From Physcia stellaris (Eukaryota; Ascomycota; Lecanoromycetes; Caliciales; Physciaceae): a stretch of DNA of 64,000 nucleotides. Below the pieces are notes generated by a model that was not told the DNA's origin, did no database searches, and saw only the letters and a list, made by a program, of their open reading frames with translations. The DNA is taken from the NCBI GenBank assembly GCA_018902385.1, contig JABSSW010000035.1:248001-312000 (forward strand), read 5' to 3'. How positions within the stretch are numbered: the stretch's first letter is position 1; each line of letters opens with the position of its first letter. The position numbers were made by a program, and so were the translations under genes. Of the stretch, positions 1 through 10,914 are shown in pieces.

Positions 1-926
1 ACTGATGATGGTACCCAAAGCAACCATCCACCAGATAGTATCCTCAATGGGCCTTTCCGACGGCGTTGGCTTCCCTAAGCCCCACGGAAGCGGCTCTTCG
101 CTAGTGGCGCCGCCTTCCATGCTTCTTTTCGACTTTCCAGTGCCTGTGGACTTCGCAGCCCCAGTCCCAGTCGATGTGGGGTTGAGTGTCTGCGTAGGAA
201 GCATCTGTGGTGGATCATAGGCAATCCACATGGGATTTTGGGGAGCTCCATCGTATTGAAATAGATCGAGACGTCTAACATTGTTGTATGGATCTATGTA
301 GGGTCGAAAGCTCTGTAAAAGCACAAGTAAGCTGCTTGTAGAGTATGTGAGAACCTATGCATATACCTTAATGAACTCCGGTTGATGATAGCGGGTGTAG
401 ATGCCGTTCTTATATTCGCATGGGCTTGATAGTAATTGCCGACCGTCGACAGCAAAAGGTTGCAGCGATAGGGAGCCGTTGGCGTTCTTGGTATATGTAC
501 CGTGTTGCCACTGCATGATACCTTCCGGACAATTCGGTTGAGCAGCTGTAAAGCATTAGAGAGAAACCCTACACAAACATCGTTTCTATTGGGTTGACGA
601 ACGATTTGAGATTGCTCGGTAATATGCGACCTCGTAGTGACCGTCATCGGTGAATGAATAAGACTGGCCGGTAAGATCAGGCTCAAAGAACTTGTCGGTG
701 ACTGGATCATAGAATCCCTAGAAACCATCAGTAAACATCGCCGCTCTATCCTCATCATTTTCGGGTGTGTGCTGAGAGAAGGCAAACGTACAGGTCCAGT
801 AAGGACTTTCCGTGACTTGGTTGTCCATGTTCCTGTTAACCGGGCAGGATCCGCTGCTTGTTGCGCTTGTGCGAAAGTTGTGGTTAGAGCAAGGAGGAAA
901 GCAACAGGTTTCGATGACAGTCGCAT
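1..926 (-). CDS. ROT1: ROT1-like ER chaperone / cell-wall protein (partial at window edge)
   Basis: ROT1 family: ER membrane-anchored chaperone needed for beta-1,6-glucan synthesis and glycoprotein folding. Exons by splice signals and phase: 792-926, 603-717, 367-545 and 1-312 (open at the left edge). The start at 926 gives a signal peptide ([21 protein letters not shown]). After splicing, family hallmarks appear in order: [77 protein letters not shown] and [20 protein letters not shown], then a Ser/Thr/Gly linker and the start of the C-terminal membrane segment ([13 protein letters not shown]), which runs off the window. Domain identification is from remembered family sequence. The extreme C-terminus is missing only because of the window limit. 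Confidence 0.93.
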
Positions 927-1615
927 GGCTGACGCTTGAGGGGTCCTTCGTCTTCTGAATCCTTTTGCGATGGTGATGAACCTGCACACTGGATGACAAG
1001 CGAAATGTAAAGGGATTAGTAGATGCCGGAATTCTTGGCGCCCAGCTAGGACGCTAGGGTCTTTGTCTAAATTTAATTCACAGCCCCCCTCGCCTTAAGG
1101 GTCCTCAATGGATACTAGCACCTCAGCGAATCAAGCAGCTTGCAATTGTTTACTATTAAACAATCACTGACAGTAATCCGGCATCTGCAAAAGTCCATTG
1201 ATGCCTCATCAGCTCAGATCGAGATGAATCTTCCACAAGAGTGGGAAAATGGCTGACCGACAGTATTGAAAATCAGTTAGGGAACGAGATTGGTTATCAA
1301 CCGCCAATCCATCAACGAGGTAGACGAGATGGTATTCGCTTACCTGCTGAGGTAACTTCACACGACAACACACCGAGGGACGCATTGGTGCGTCTAAATG
1401 CAGTCTACGAAGCCTCAAGGGCTATTCCCGCCTACCTAACGCTTGTACATCATGTTTCACAAAGTCTCCTACTTTTGGGACTACATGCGTGCTCGGTCTG
1501 GTGATCTGACGATATATTATCTCCGTGTTTGGCCACCATAGAGCCTTTCTCCTTTGACTATTACCAGTTACAAGGCCTTTGCTCTTTAGTAGCAAGAACT
1601 CCAAACCCTCTTATA
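927..1615. other. Intergenic, divergent ROT1/P450 promoters
   Basis: No supported gene. Short overlapping frames at 1209-1604 have no recognisable domain. The stretch must hold the divergent promoters of ROT1 and the P450; I see no clear TATA box or known operator. Confidence 0.6.
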
Positions 1616-3435
1616 ATGGACTGGAGTCAATTCTTACACGAGCTCGTAAAGGCTTATCATTTGGATAGTATCTATAGCAGCATCACCAATCTTCGAATTG
1701 GGGTGCCTAGCAAGACCGCCATCCTATTGAGCTGTGTGCGTAGCCCCTTAATGACACGGGCAGACCCAGGCTAACCGCTCGATAGATACTCCTATATCCC
1801 ATAGGCAAAGCCATCTACAACATATACTTCCATCCCCTGTCCAAGTATCCTGGGCCCATCCTCGCTAAAGCCACCAAGATACCTGTCGCATTGGTCTCAT
1901 GGGATGGTAGCGTATCCCAATGGATGAATGAGCTTCATAACTACTATCGTAGCGAGGTGGTTCGGATCTCACCCGACGAGCTTTCTTTCATCGGGCCCTC
2001 AGCTTGGAAGGACATTTACGGGCTCCGCCCAGGCCACCCTGAATTTCCCAAGGACTTTTCTGCCTTCTTGGGCATAGAAGGCATTCTGTCGGCGAACAGT
2101 GCGGATCATCGCCGTTTTCGCCGGCTTCTCAGTCATGGGTTTTCCGAAAAGGCATTGCGGGAGCAGGAGCCTTATATACAAAACTATTACGACAACTTGA
2201 TCAGCGCTCTCAAGAAGCAGAGTCAAGCATCCAACGGGAAGGCTAATTTAGTAGACTTCTTCAACTGGACTACCTTTGATATTATCTCAGATCTGTCGTT
2301 TGGCCAATCGTTTGACTGTGTGAAGAACGGTCGCTATCATCCTTGGGTAGGCATGCTCATAAAAGGATTCAAAGCGACCGCGCTGTTCCATGTAACTACC
2401 CGCTTTCCTCCGCTCAGCCGTTTACTGCAACTTTGTATGCCCAAAAACATTGTGCAAGGGCAGGAGGATTTCATCAAAATATCAAAGGAAAGAGTTAACC
2501 AACGATTGAAGACTGAAACGACGAGACCAGATTTCGTCACATATGCCATGCGCCACCAGGACGATGAGAAGGGCGGCGGTATGACCGTCGACGAGCTCCA
2601 GGATAATATGTCAACTTTAATAGCAGCTGGAAGCGAGACAACAGCAACCCACCTGGCGGGCGCTGTATGGTATTTGCTGGCAAATACACATTGCTTGCAG
2701 CAGGCGAACGAGGAGGTACGGGGCCGGTTCAGAAGAGCCGAGGACATTAACGTGAAGGCTACTATTGAGGATTTACCGTACCTGGAGGCCGTCATCACCG
2801 AGACCTTTCGCATTTATCCCCCAGCTGTGACCTCACAGGCGAGACTAGGCCCCAAGGGAGGTGACACAGTCAGCGGCCATTGGGTTCCCGAGGGTGTAAG
2901 TATTTCCAGGAATATCCGATTGCTTTTCCTCTGTCGATTTTGCTTTTGGCAGCGATGCTTGTGCTGGCTTCGATTCATCATCTAACACAAAATGCCTTTA
3001 TGAACCGCCTGGCTAACACCTGCGGAACTAGACCCAACTCAAAATGAACCAATACGCAGCCTTCCATTCCTGGCTCAACTTCAACTCGCCCGAGACCTTC
3101 GCCCCTTCCCGCTGGCTCGGCAACGAGCATTTCAAAACCGACAAACGCGAGGTCTTGCAGCCGTTTGGGGTCGGTCCAAAGAGTTGTATCGGCAAGAAGT
3201 AAGCGCAATTTCCTAATCCAGTCAAGTTCTACTTGCGGGCTTGAGAATTGTATTTAAGCTGACGCATGGATACAGTCTCGCTCTAGCGGAAATTCGACTG
3301 GGACTGACACTCATGCTGTGGACTTTCGATATGGAGCTGGCGGAGGAGACGGATGAAGAATGGCCGAAGCAGAAGGCGTGGCTGACGTGGGAAAAGAAGC
3401 CGCTGATTGTGAGGTTGACCGAGAGGAAGGTGTAG
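1616..3435 (+). CDS. Cytochrome P450 monooxygenase (CYP65/TRI11-like)
   Basis: Four exons, 1616-1733, 1805-2895, 3032-3198 and 3276-3435, join to 1536 bases (511 aa), a normal length for an ER-bound fungal P450. Landmarks: proline-rich hinge IYFHPLSKYPGP, I-helix AAGSETTATH (oxygen activation), ExxR helix TETFRIYPPA, PEGTQLKMNQYAAFHS before the meander, and heme-ligand loop FGVGPKSCIG. The usual Arg of FxxGxRxCxG is Lys here, a conservative change. The hinge and meander resemble the isotrichodermin C-15 hydroxylase group (CYP65), so hydroxylation of a terpenoid or polyketide is an inference; no biosynthetic genes lie next to it. The first exon is the least certain part because its hydrophobic anchor is short. 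Confidence 0.88.
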
Positions 3436-3750
3436 AGTAAACTGCAAGAATGTTTGGTTGTTCTGTAAGTGTAGGTCACAACGTGCTATGTGTATCATTT
3501 TGCGTATCTTGCAATTGCAGGCCGGAATGTTTCCACCAACGAGGAGATTAAAATTGATCTTGTAGACCTTGCTGAACCTTTACGTGACCTCATACATATT
3601 CCGAGATACCGTCATTCTCACATTGATCATGGCCCTGAACACCACGCTTCGTGATCACATCAGGTTCTCATTTCATGCCCGGCCCAGCCTCTTCACCGAA
3701 CAACGCCTGTCATGACCCTACCCGGATGGTTGTTTCTTTGTTTCCGAAAT
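3436..3750. other. Intergenic between convergent genes
   Basis: 315 bases between the tail-to-tail P450 and GCP2 genes; presumably the 3' UTRs of both. No gene or repeat seen. Confidence 0.6.
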
Positions 3751-6608
3751 TCAACCCAAGAACGTCCTCTCATCCCTCTTCTCGCTCGCAGTACTTAACT
3801 GCGCACAAAGTCTACTCAGAGCCACCGTCTCCGTGGCGGCATAATAATCAAGCGCGTCCAGAAGAATCTGCAGATGCCGATTAAAGTTGGCCTCGTACTT
3901 GCCCAAGAATTCATCCGACTTCGCCAGCCTCGCTGGGTCGTATGATTTCAGGCTCTCTGGGACGGGATGGCGGGGGCCGTATTGGGTTGCGAGATATGAG
4001 TTCGCGGCGGACGAGCCGGCGAGGGACTGGTCGGCGGTGAAGAGAACTTTGGTTAGGGTATGGACGGTGTAGGTGGTGAACATTTGGATCGTAGCCATTA
4101 ATTTCGAATGCACCTACCAGAACAGACATCGTTTAGCCTTTATGTAGCGGGTTTGCGCTGAGCTAAGAAGGCGAGGGACTTACTTTGAGTAGCTTTGGGT
4201 TCATCAACATGCACTCCTTGAGACATGTGTCAAGAAAATCCACATGGTCCTCCATCAGCTCGTCAACAGTGCGATTGGTGCTTTTTGAGCCGTCTTCGTT
4301 GGTGACTTCGCAGCCATTGACGCGGGTCATGAGTGTCTGCCAGTTTGGCTCGATCACTTCGGCAGTGCAGTAGTACGTGAAGTGCTGGACGAAAACCAGC
4401 ATCCTCGCACGTAAAGTCCAAGCTCTTCGTTTCCAGCGCTCAAGCTTCGGATCTGCGGATTTGTGGATCCAGCTGAGGACTTTATGGTGATCTTCCCAAC
4501 TGTTCAACAAGAGACCTTCTAGATGTCGGAGTGACACGAGGTAGCGGAACAGAATTTGATAGCGAAGGACCGTCTTGATGCTGATGACCAAAGACAGTGG
4601 GAACGGAACAGAAAACTTAAACTCTAAGGCCTCAAAGCCGGTCATCTTACTGTCTTCCTCCGTGACCGAATGCGGAGCTGGCGTTTGGTAGCGATCCATG
4701 CTTTCATCAGGGGCGTCCTGATCTATTCCTCGAACATTGACGACACCCATCAAGAATTTTGTCAAGCCAACTTCGTTCATCTGGACTTTGACATCCTCCT
4801 TGAAGGGGTCTTGAGCTGCGACTGTTCCTGGCTGCCGAAGCACCAGGTCCAGCAACGATTGCAGCTTGCCTACATTCACAGACTTTGAGGGCTTCCTAAG
4901 TTCTGATGCGCTGAGATCTAGGAAGTACGTGAAAAAATCTGATCGGTCCAGAAAGAAATAATGCTTCATTGATCGAAGACGAGCGGGTAATGCGTGTGTT
5001 GTGACAAGTAATTTCAAAAGTGACGAATTAGCATATGCGTAAGCACTATTCACGTTGTCCAAGAACTGCGGGTCGTCGAACGACTTGGGCACGTCTTTGA
5101 CTTCTTTGCTGATGTCCACCCCTCCACACTCCCTTACAACGTTGAGGTACTTGCCCGCCAGGAGCACTTTGTCCTTGACAGCTTCGAGCTGTGGTGGCAC
5201 CTCGGCGTCTCGGATGGTGTATCTTTTCTCCCAATATTCATCAGTATAATCATCTTCAAGCTTTTCCCGCTTGATACTTTTTTGCTCCTTCACCAAGAAT
5301 TCGGCATGGGGATCCTTGATAGCGCCATGATGTAACCACTCATTCAGCATATTCATGTACGGTCTACTTGAGTCCCGTAGAAGATTCTGAAGCAAACCCC
5401 TTGCAGTAGGATCACCAGACATTAGTGAGAGACGTTCGGTTAACAAACGCAAGACATTTCCACCTTTACAAAGCTTCTTCGACATACCGCCAGGGACGAG
5501 CTCACCACCTTCTCGAAGCTGCTCCAGGATGTCATCATCGTCAAATTCGTCTGCTGAATCGTCTAGCCCTATATCGAGCAGAGAATTCTTCTTTAGTAGC
5601 TCTTGAGCTAGTGTGTAAACCTGGAATAGTTTCTGAGTTGTTGGAGCCGTGTGCATGTGGAGAAGATGCAGGGTAAAAGCATCATTACTCAGGTACTGGT
5701 GCTCCAATTGGGCCACAAATATGAGGTAGTCTTTCAGAATCTTGCGGACAGAGGCACATAAAGCGTGATTGATAGCACCAAATTCGTCTCGACTTTGAAC
5801 TTCCACAAAAGCTTCAATTGCGTTGTAGTAAGTCGCCATCTTCAGAACAGAGTCCGTAAGGTCTCGGAGGCTGGGATCCAGCCCAGGTAAGATCTGGTAC
5901 CCAGGTCCAGCCAAGCGGTCTTTCTCTTCACCTGCGTTGTATTTACTGCTGTACCTGATATACTGGCCTTCAAAACCCATTAAGACAAACAGTAGATCTT
6001 CTATCATTGCCGATTCCTGGTTATCGGGGGAAAGCGAGCTGAGGGAAGGCGGTTCAAGAGACTCCGGAAGTAGTGAGGAGGGCGGAGGCATCGATATCCG
6101 CGATGCTAAAGGCGCCGAAGTGGTGGGTACGAGAGATGCTTGAGGCTTCCATGGCGCTGTTTCTCAACGTGTCAGTAGCGCTCAATTCTTCCGAGACACC
6201 AGATTGAAAGCAACACTTACAGGGTGCCAGTTTCTCCTTTTTCTCCGGCGCCACAGCCAGTGGTCTTGATACCTTTGGGCTTTTGGGGATGCCTGCATTC
6301 GCTTCATTCGCACCGAACGGTTTCAGCGAACTTCGAGAGCTGAGTTGAATACTTTCGTTGGAGGTGACCTTGTATCGTTCAGTCGATCTCTCATTGGCAG
6401 TGTGTACAGCGGAGCTGTTGGGCCGGAAACTTCCAGCAGTGGATCTGGGCTTTCCAGCGTTACTGATTGAGTCGTGCGGTAAGACGTCCTCTCCAGGGGT
6501 GACTTTTGTTTCGGCGCGATTGGAAGACACGCGGGGCTTCGTACCCTGCGTTGCTGCTGTACGACGGTCATTGTGTGTGCCATTTCTGGGGTTGGTAGAA
6601 GCAGACAT
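3751..6608 (-). CDS. Gamma-tubulin complex component 2 (Spc97/GCP2)
   Basis: Three exons, 6221-6608, 4184-6156 and 3751-4113, join to 2724 bases (907 aa). The protein has a disordered Ser/Thr-rich N-terminus of about 160 residues and then the Spc97/Spc98 fold. GRIP1-type segment: MIEDLLFVLMGFEGQYIRY, LEHQYLSNDAFTLHLLHMH. GRIP2-type segment: LRSMKHYFFLDRSDFFTYFLD, FKFSVPFPLSLVIS, RYQILFRYLVSLRHLE, then WTLRARMLVFVQHFTYYCTA and the last exon. Known role of the family: with GCP3 and gamma-tubulin it builds the small complex that nucleates microtubules at spindle pole bodies. The start at 6608 (MSASTNPRNG) gives the usual GCP2 length. It is divergent from the proteasome gene. Confidence 0.95.
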
Positions 6609-6947
6609 AGTCCCAATCCATAGGGTCGTTGTGCAAACAATCAGGATGACACTCTGATAGCCAAATGTTCCACGCTGTGCAAAGCGTTTGTGAATGTGGG
6701 ACGCGAACAGGCAGCCCGCGACGTGGAGCCTGCACATCATCCCTCTTTGAGCCTAGCGCGAATAGAGTGCTCTTCTGCGTAAACAGGTGCTGGCTGATTC
6801 ATGAATATTCTCTACAATCGCTCTCGTCAATCAAGAACACCCTCACACTCGATGTTGTTGTCATAGTCACGAGCTTCTGCCACCTCCGTTCCCCACAATC
6901 CCACTACAACCTTAGCTTCTTAGAGCGTACATTTCCTGGCCTTGAAC
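6609..6947. promoter_or_regulatory. Shared divergent promoter of GCP2 and proteasome alpha-5
   Basis: 339 bases separate the two start codons. I looked for the proteasome control element GGTGGCAAA of yeasts and did not find it. No other element is clear. Confidence 0.5.
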
Positions 6948-7906
6948 ATGTTTCTAGCTCGCTCAGAATACGGTAAGCCTCCTGATATCGAAGAAGAAAT
7001 ATTTAGCTAAGACCTGCAATAGATCGGGGAGTGAAGTATGCCAGATGATGATTCGTGGCGATAGATCGCATACTGATTCCATCTTCACAGCACATTCTCT
7101 CCTGAAGGCCGTCTCTTTCAAGTCGAATACTCTCTAGAAGCCATTAAACTCGGTTCAACAGCTATAGGCGTATGAATCTATTCTTAGACCTTGCTGCTAC
7201 AAGCTCACAAGTTGAGTAGGTCGCAACCGGCGATGGAGTGCTCCTTGGCGTCGAAAAACGGGTAACATCATCACTGCTCGAGGCCTCCAGCGTTGAGAAA
7301 ATCGTGGAGATAGATCGCCATATTGGCTGTGCAATGTCCGGTCTCCAAGCTGATGCTCGGTCGATGGTGGAACACGCTCGAGTTGAAAGTCAAAACCACA
7401 GCTTCCATTACAATGAGCCGCTACGGGTGGAAAGCTGCACGCAAGCTATCTGTGACCTAGCTCTAAGGTTCGGTGAAGGGGCTGAAGGTGAAGAGAGCAT
7501 AATGAGCCGGCCGTTCGGTGTCGCCTTGCTAATAGCAGGCATCGACGAGGACGGACCGCAATTGTAAGTGCTCGCATCTTCAGAGCGCGTCAGGGTCGCG
7601 ACAAGTTTGACTGCTGAAATCCCTGCTAGATACCATGCAGAGCCCTCAGGAACATTCTACAGATACGATGCTAAAGCAATTGGCTCGGGTTCGGAAGGCG
7701 CCCAGGATGGCCTTCAGAAAGAATATCACAAGTCACTGACACTGGTGGAGGCTGAAACGCTGGTTCTGAAGACACTCAAGCAGGTCATGGAGGAGAAGCT
7801 CGACTCGAACAATGTACAGCTGGCGAGTGTGACTAAAGACAAAGGGTTCCGCATATACAGCGATGAAGAAATGTCGGAAATAGTAGGCAGACTGCCAACC
7901 AATTAG
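6948..7906 (+). CDS. PUP2: 20S proteasome subunit alpha type 5
   Basis: Five exons, 6948-6972, 7023-7035 (a 13-base micro-exon), 7091-7169, 7220-7563 and 7630-7906, join to 738 bases (245 aa), the usual alpha-5 length. The spliced protein starts [20 protein letters not shown], the N-terminal proteasome alpha signature that gates the barrel, followed by [59 protein letters not shown] and [20 protein letters not shown]. This is a structural outer-ring subunit; alpha subunits carry no catalytic Thr. The micro-exon is needed for the start signature and its phase fits exactly, so automatic gene calling may well miss it. Confidence 0.96.
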
Positions 7907-8591
7907 ACAGCTGTAAGTGTGTTCCTTGCAAGTTGTGCCCTGGCTTGCGATGTTTAACCTCTCCCTTCTGCTTCTCAACTGCTGTCAGTGCGTCTCTATT
8001 CTCCTTAAGGAACCTACAGTAGTGTCGAGAGTGCTTGAACTCGAGAAAGCATCACTATGCATTAGTTCTACCGTTCAACTCTTTCGAATTCTTATCAAGA
8101 TGGAGTAATTATGGTAGGTAGGGTATTTGCTCGTTGGTTGGTTGATGCTAGAGCATATCACTAGTCTTTCAGTGGCTATCTACTTTTAGAGTTCGTATTA
8201 TCGCCTACTACTCGTACTAGTTGGCTGGCAAGTTGCAACATGGATCTTCAAACCCGAAACTCGCCCAAAGCTCCTTGGCGAGAAGCTACAAACGATCCGT
8301 TTCGCTGACCTGCACCCCTAATCTGCACGGCTGCACGGGATATTGAAGCCACCATGCCCGAAAGAGAGTGTCCGTCTTTCTTGCATTAAGCATCCTGCAG
8401 GGCCAGTTGCAGATCTCTCCTGCACATTGATCCGTCGCACTCGCAGCACAGGAACCTCGTTGATCCCCCACGAAGTGGCTTTCTTTATCCCATTCTTTGA
8501 GGTTCTTCATCCCATTCTTTGAAATCGATCTTGTTGAGGTAGATGTCGTTCTTGTAGTTTTATTCTTCTCTATACTTGTACATTGTGCAAT
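7907..8591. other. Intergenic
   Basis: No supported gene. Near 8455-8520 the run 'cccattctttga' occurs twice within about 30 bases, the only local repeat noticed. The last 100 bases are pyrimidine-rich, as in many fungal promoters, upstream of the fasciclin gene. Confidence 0.55.
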
Positions 8592-9912
8592 ATGCGCTTC
8601 ACGCTCGTTTCCGTTTGTCTAGGTTTCCTAGCTGCAATCACACTCGCTCAAGGTGCACCAAAAGACCTCACAGATCTGCTCAATAGCCAGAAAAATATCA
8701 CCGAATTCACTACTCTTCTGACCAAGCAGTATGGAGATATATACGCCAATCTTTCCTTCCAGGATCAAGTCACCATCCTTGCCCCCAGCAACGACGCATT
8801 TGCAAAGATCCCATATTCTACCCTCGGCCCTGCTTTTCAGAATAATCAGAGCAATGTCATACGCGCGGTGCTCCAGTATCATATTCTTCCTGGCATCCAC
8901 AGAGCAGAGTCTTACAACGGTAGCTTTGCTTTCACACCAAGCTGGCTGAGTGATAGCAACTATACCAATGTCACTGGGGGACAAGCTGTAGGAGGTGTCC
9001 AGCAGGCCGGAAATGTGAATGTATTCACAAGCGGCATGGGCTCTAGATCGACGGTTGAAAAAGGAGTACGTCGTCCAAAGACAAGCCGCTATCCACGATA
9101 GAGCTAACGTCGCCTTGCTAGAATCTCGCCTTTACCGGTGGCATTGTCCACATAATCGACTCATTCCTCGTGCCGCCCACAGATTTCATCAAGACTGCCC
9201 CCAATTTAATCTTACTGCTGCTGGTGGTGCGTTCACAAATGCGTCCTTGAATGAATACTTGAACTCGGCAACCGATCTCACAATATTCGCCCCAAACAAC
9301 GATGCCTTTCAAAAGCTGGGTAGCACGTTTGAGGATATGCCGCTATCTGAGCTATCAAGAATTTTAGATTATCACGTCGTCAACGGGACCGATTTCATTG
9401 GTTATAGCTCGAATCTTCTGAATGGAACGACCCTCAAGTCACGCCAGGGCGGAAACCTGTCAATCACATTCGCATCAAACTCTTTGTTTGTCAATTCAGC
9501 ACGGATCATACAAGGTGACCTTCTAATAGCAAATGGCATATTACACATCCTGGATAACGTTCTTGACTACAATGCGACAGATGTCAAACCAGTACCCGAG
9601 ATCCCAACACAAGTGCCGATAATCCAAGGACAGTCTTTAAGCGGCAATGTTGTTCCATATGCCGAGTACCTTCCAACCAGCGTTTCATCCTTTTCAAGCG
9701 CTTCGCCGACCGCTGGAGCTTCCTCGTTCGGGATCACCGACATAGGTTCCGGTGCTACGAATACCGCATTCGGGGGCGGAAGGTCGACAACTACGTCTCA
9801 TAGTTCGATGCATACCGGCACAAGCAAAGGTGTTGGTGATAAGGTCTTTGCTCCAGGATCCGGCATGGGAGGAGTCTTTGGAGCAATCATACTTGGTGCA
9901 GGCTTTCTATAG
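8592..9912 (+). CDS. Secreted, probably GPI-anchored fasciclin (FAS1) domain protein
   Basis: Signal peptide MRFTLVSVCLGFLAAITLAQ, then two FAS1 adhesion domains and a Ser/Thr/Gly-rich tail ending in a hydrophobic stretch (GVFGAIILGAGFL) typical of GPI attachment. Domain 1 shows VTILAPSNDAFAKIP, VLQYHILPG and FTGGIVHIIDSFLVPP; domain 2 shows LTIFAPNNDAFQKLG, ILDYHVVNGT and ANGILHILDNVLDYNAT. Several N-glycosylation sequons (NLS, NYT, NVT, NGT, NLS, NAT) suit an extracellular wall or surface protein. Exons are 8592-9065 and 9122-9912. The frame changes by one base at the C5 run 9198-9202, between domains 1 and 2, with no splice signals to explain it. One extra C would restore a 421-aa protein, so I read it as a consensus length error or a recent lesion. 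Confidence 0.85.
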
Positions 9913-10914
9913 TCGACATGAAGATTGCGATAAAGGTGAAATACGTTATATATATGCGTTTTTTTAGAAAGTCTCCTTCATGATACCTGGCCTACATTTT
10001 TATAGCGAGGAGTTTTAGTAGTCATATTGGAAGCACATTGGGGGGCAAGAAGGTCCGACTTTGGAAAGGTATATAGAATTAGTAGACGAGATATATTACT
10101 AATGCTCAACACATCTTTCGTAGGCATCCGAGGCATCCACCCGTGCTTTGGGTGGGCCCAGTGGAATGCAAGGCCATTCCCAACTCGGGCTCTCAACCGT
10201 TGGACTCCTGTTACAGCCATTTTCTTGTTCGGAAAGTTCTGTACATTACAATAGATATGATCAACACAGGCTGCCCTCCAGTTAACTCTTGACGAAGGCT
10301 TACTGTACAGAGCTTATTACGCGTTCCAATAGTTGCATTGTCTGCGAAGAATCAAAGGATTTTGACTTGATCTCTCTACACGATTTGTGGGTGCTCAAAA
10401 GACACATCATAGGGCAGATCAGGGAAGAGAAAGAGCTCTTCCATGAGATGCGTTGGGGGTGCTAAGGTACATGTAAGTAGCCATGGCCCTCGTGCGACCA
10501 AGATTCAGGGCGCTTCCTCTCGGTGCATCGCGTGAGGGTCCCCGCGTGTGATCCCCCGCAACCCGCGATGGCCGCTGAGCTTGGTCCAGACTACTCTCGT
10601 ACGAGTACAGCCTTGCCCAACCTGGTGTTATTTCTTTTCCTCTGCGTGCTTCTCTTGTCCTTTCTCTGTGTGTACCGATATTCAATTTTCATTTTGTCTT
10701 AGCTCCTGGCTTGAAGAAAGGACGACCTTCAATTTGTTGCCGTATATTACATACTATCATTCTGATAAACATAATATTGTCCTCACAAGCTTTTGGAACC
10801 TATATTCTACCAGCCTCTATCAAGTCTGCCACAGATCAGGGTCGCTCGCGGGCAACTCAAGCGAAAGTGCCTGCCTCGAGGCGATGCAGGCACAAGAAAC
10901 AGTGAGCCGACATC
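9913..10914. other. Intergenic
   Basis: About 1 kb with no supported gene. Frames at 10548-10943 are low-complexity, pyrimidine-driven and have no domain. A C/T-rich tract at about 10610-10700 is a plausible promoter or 5' leader of the next gene. Confidence 0.55.

Noticed and set aside
9066-9202. A second intron explaining the frame change in the fasciclin gene
   Set aside because: Coding similarity runs right up to the C5 run and the only GT..AG pair nearby would give a 13-base intron.
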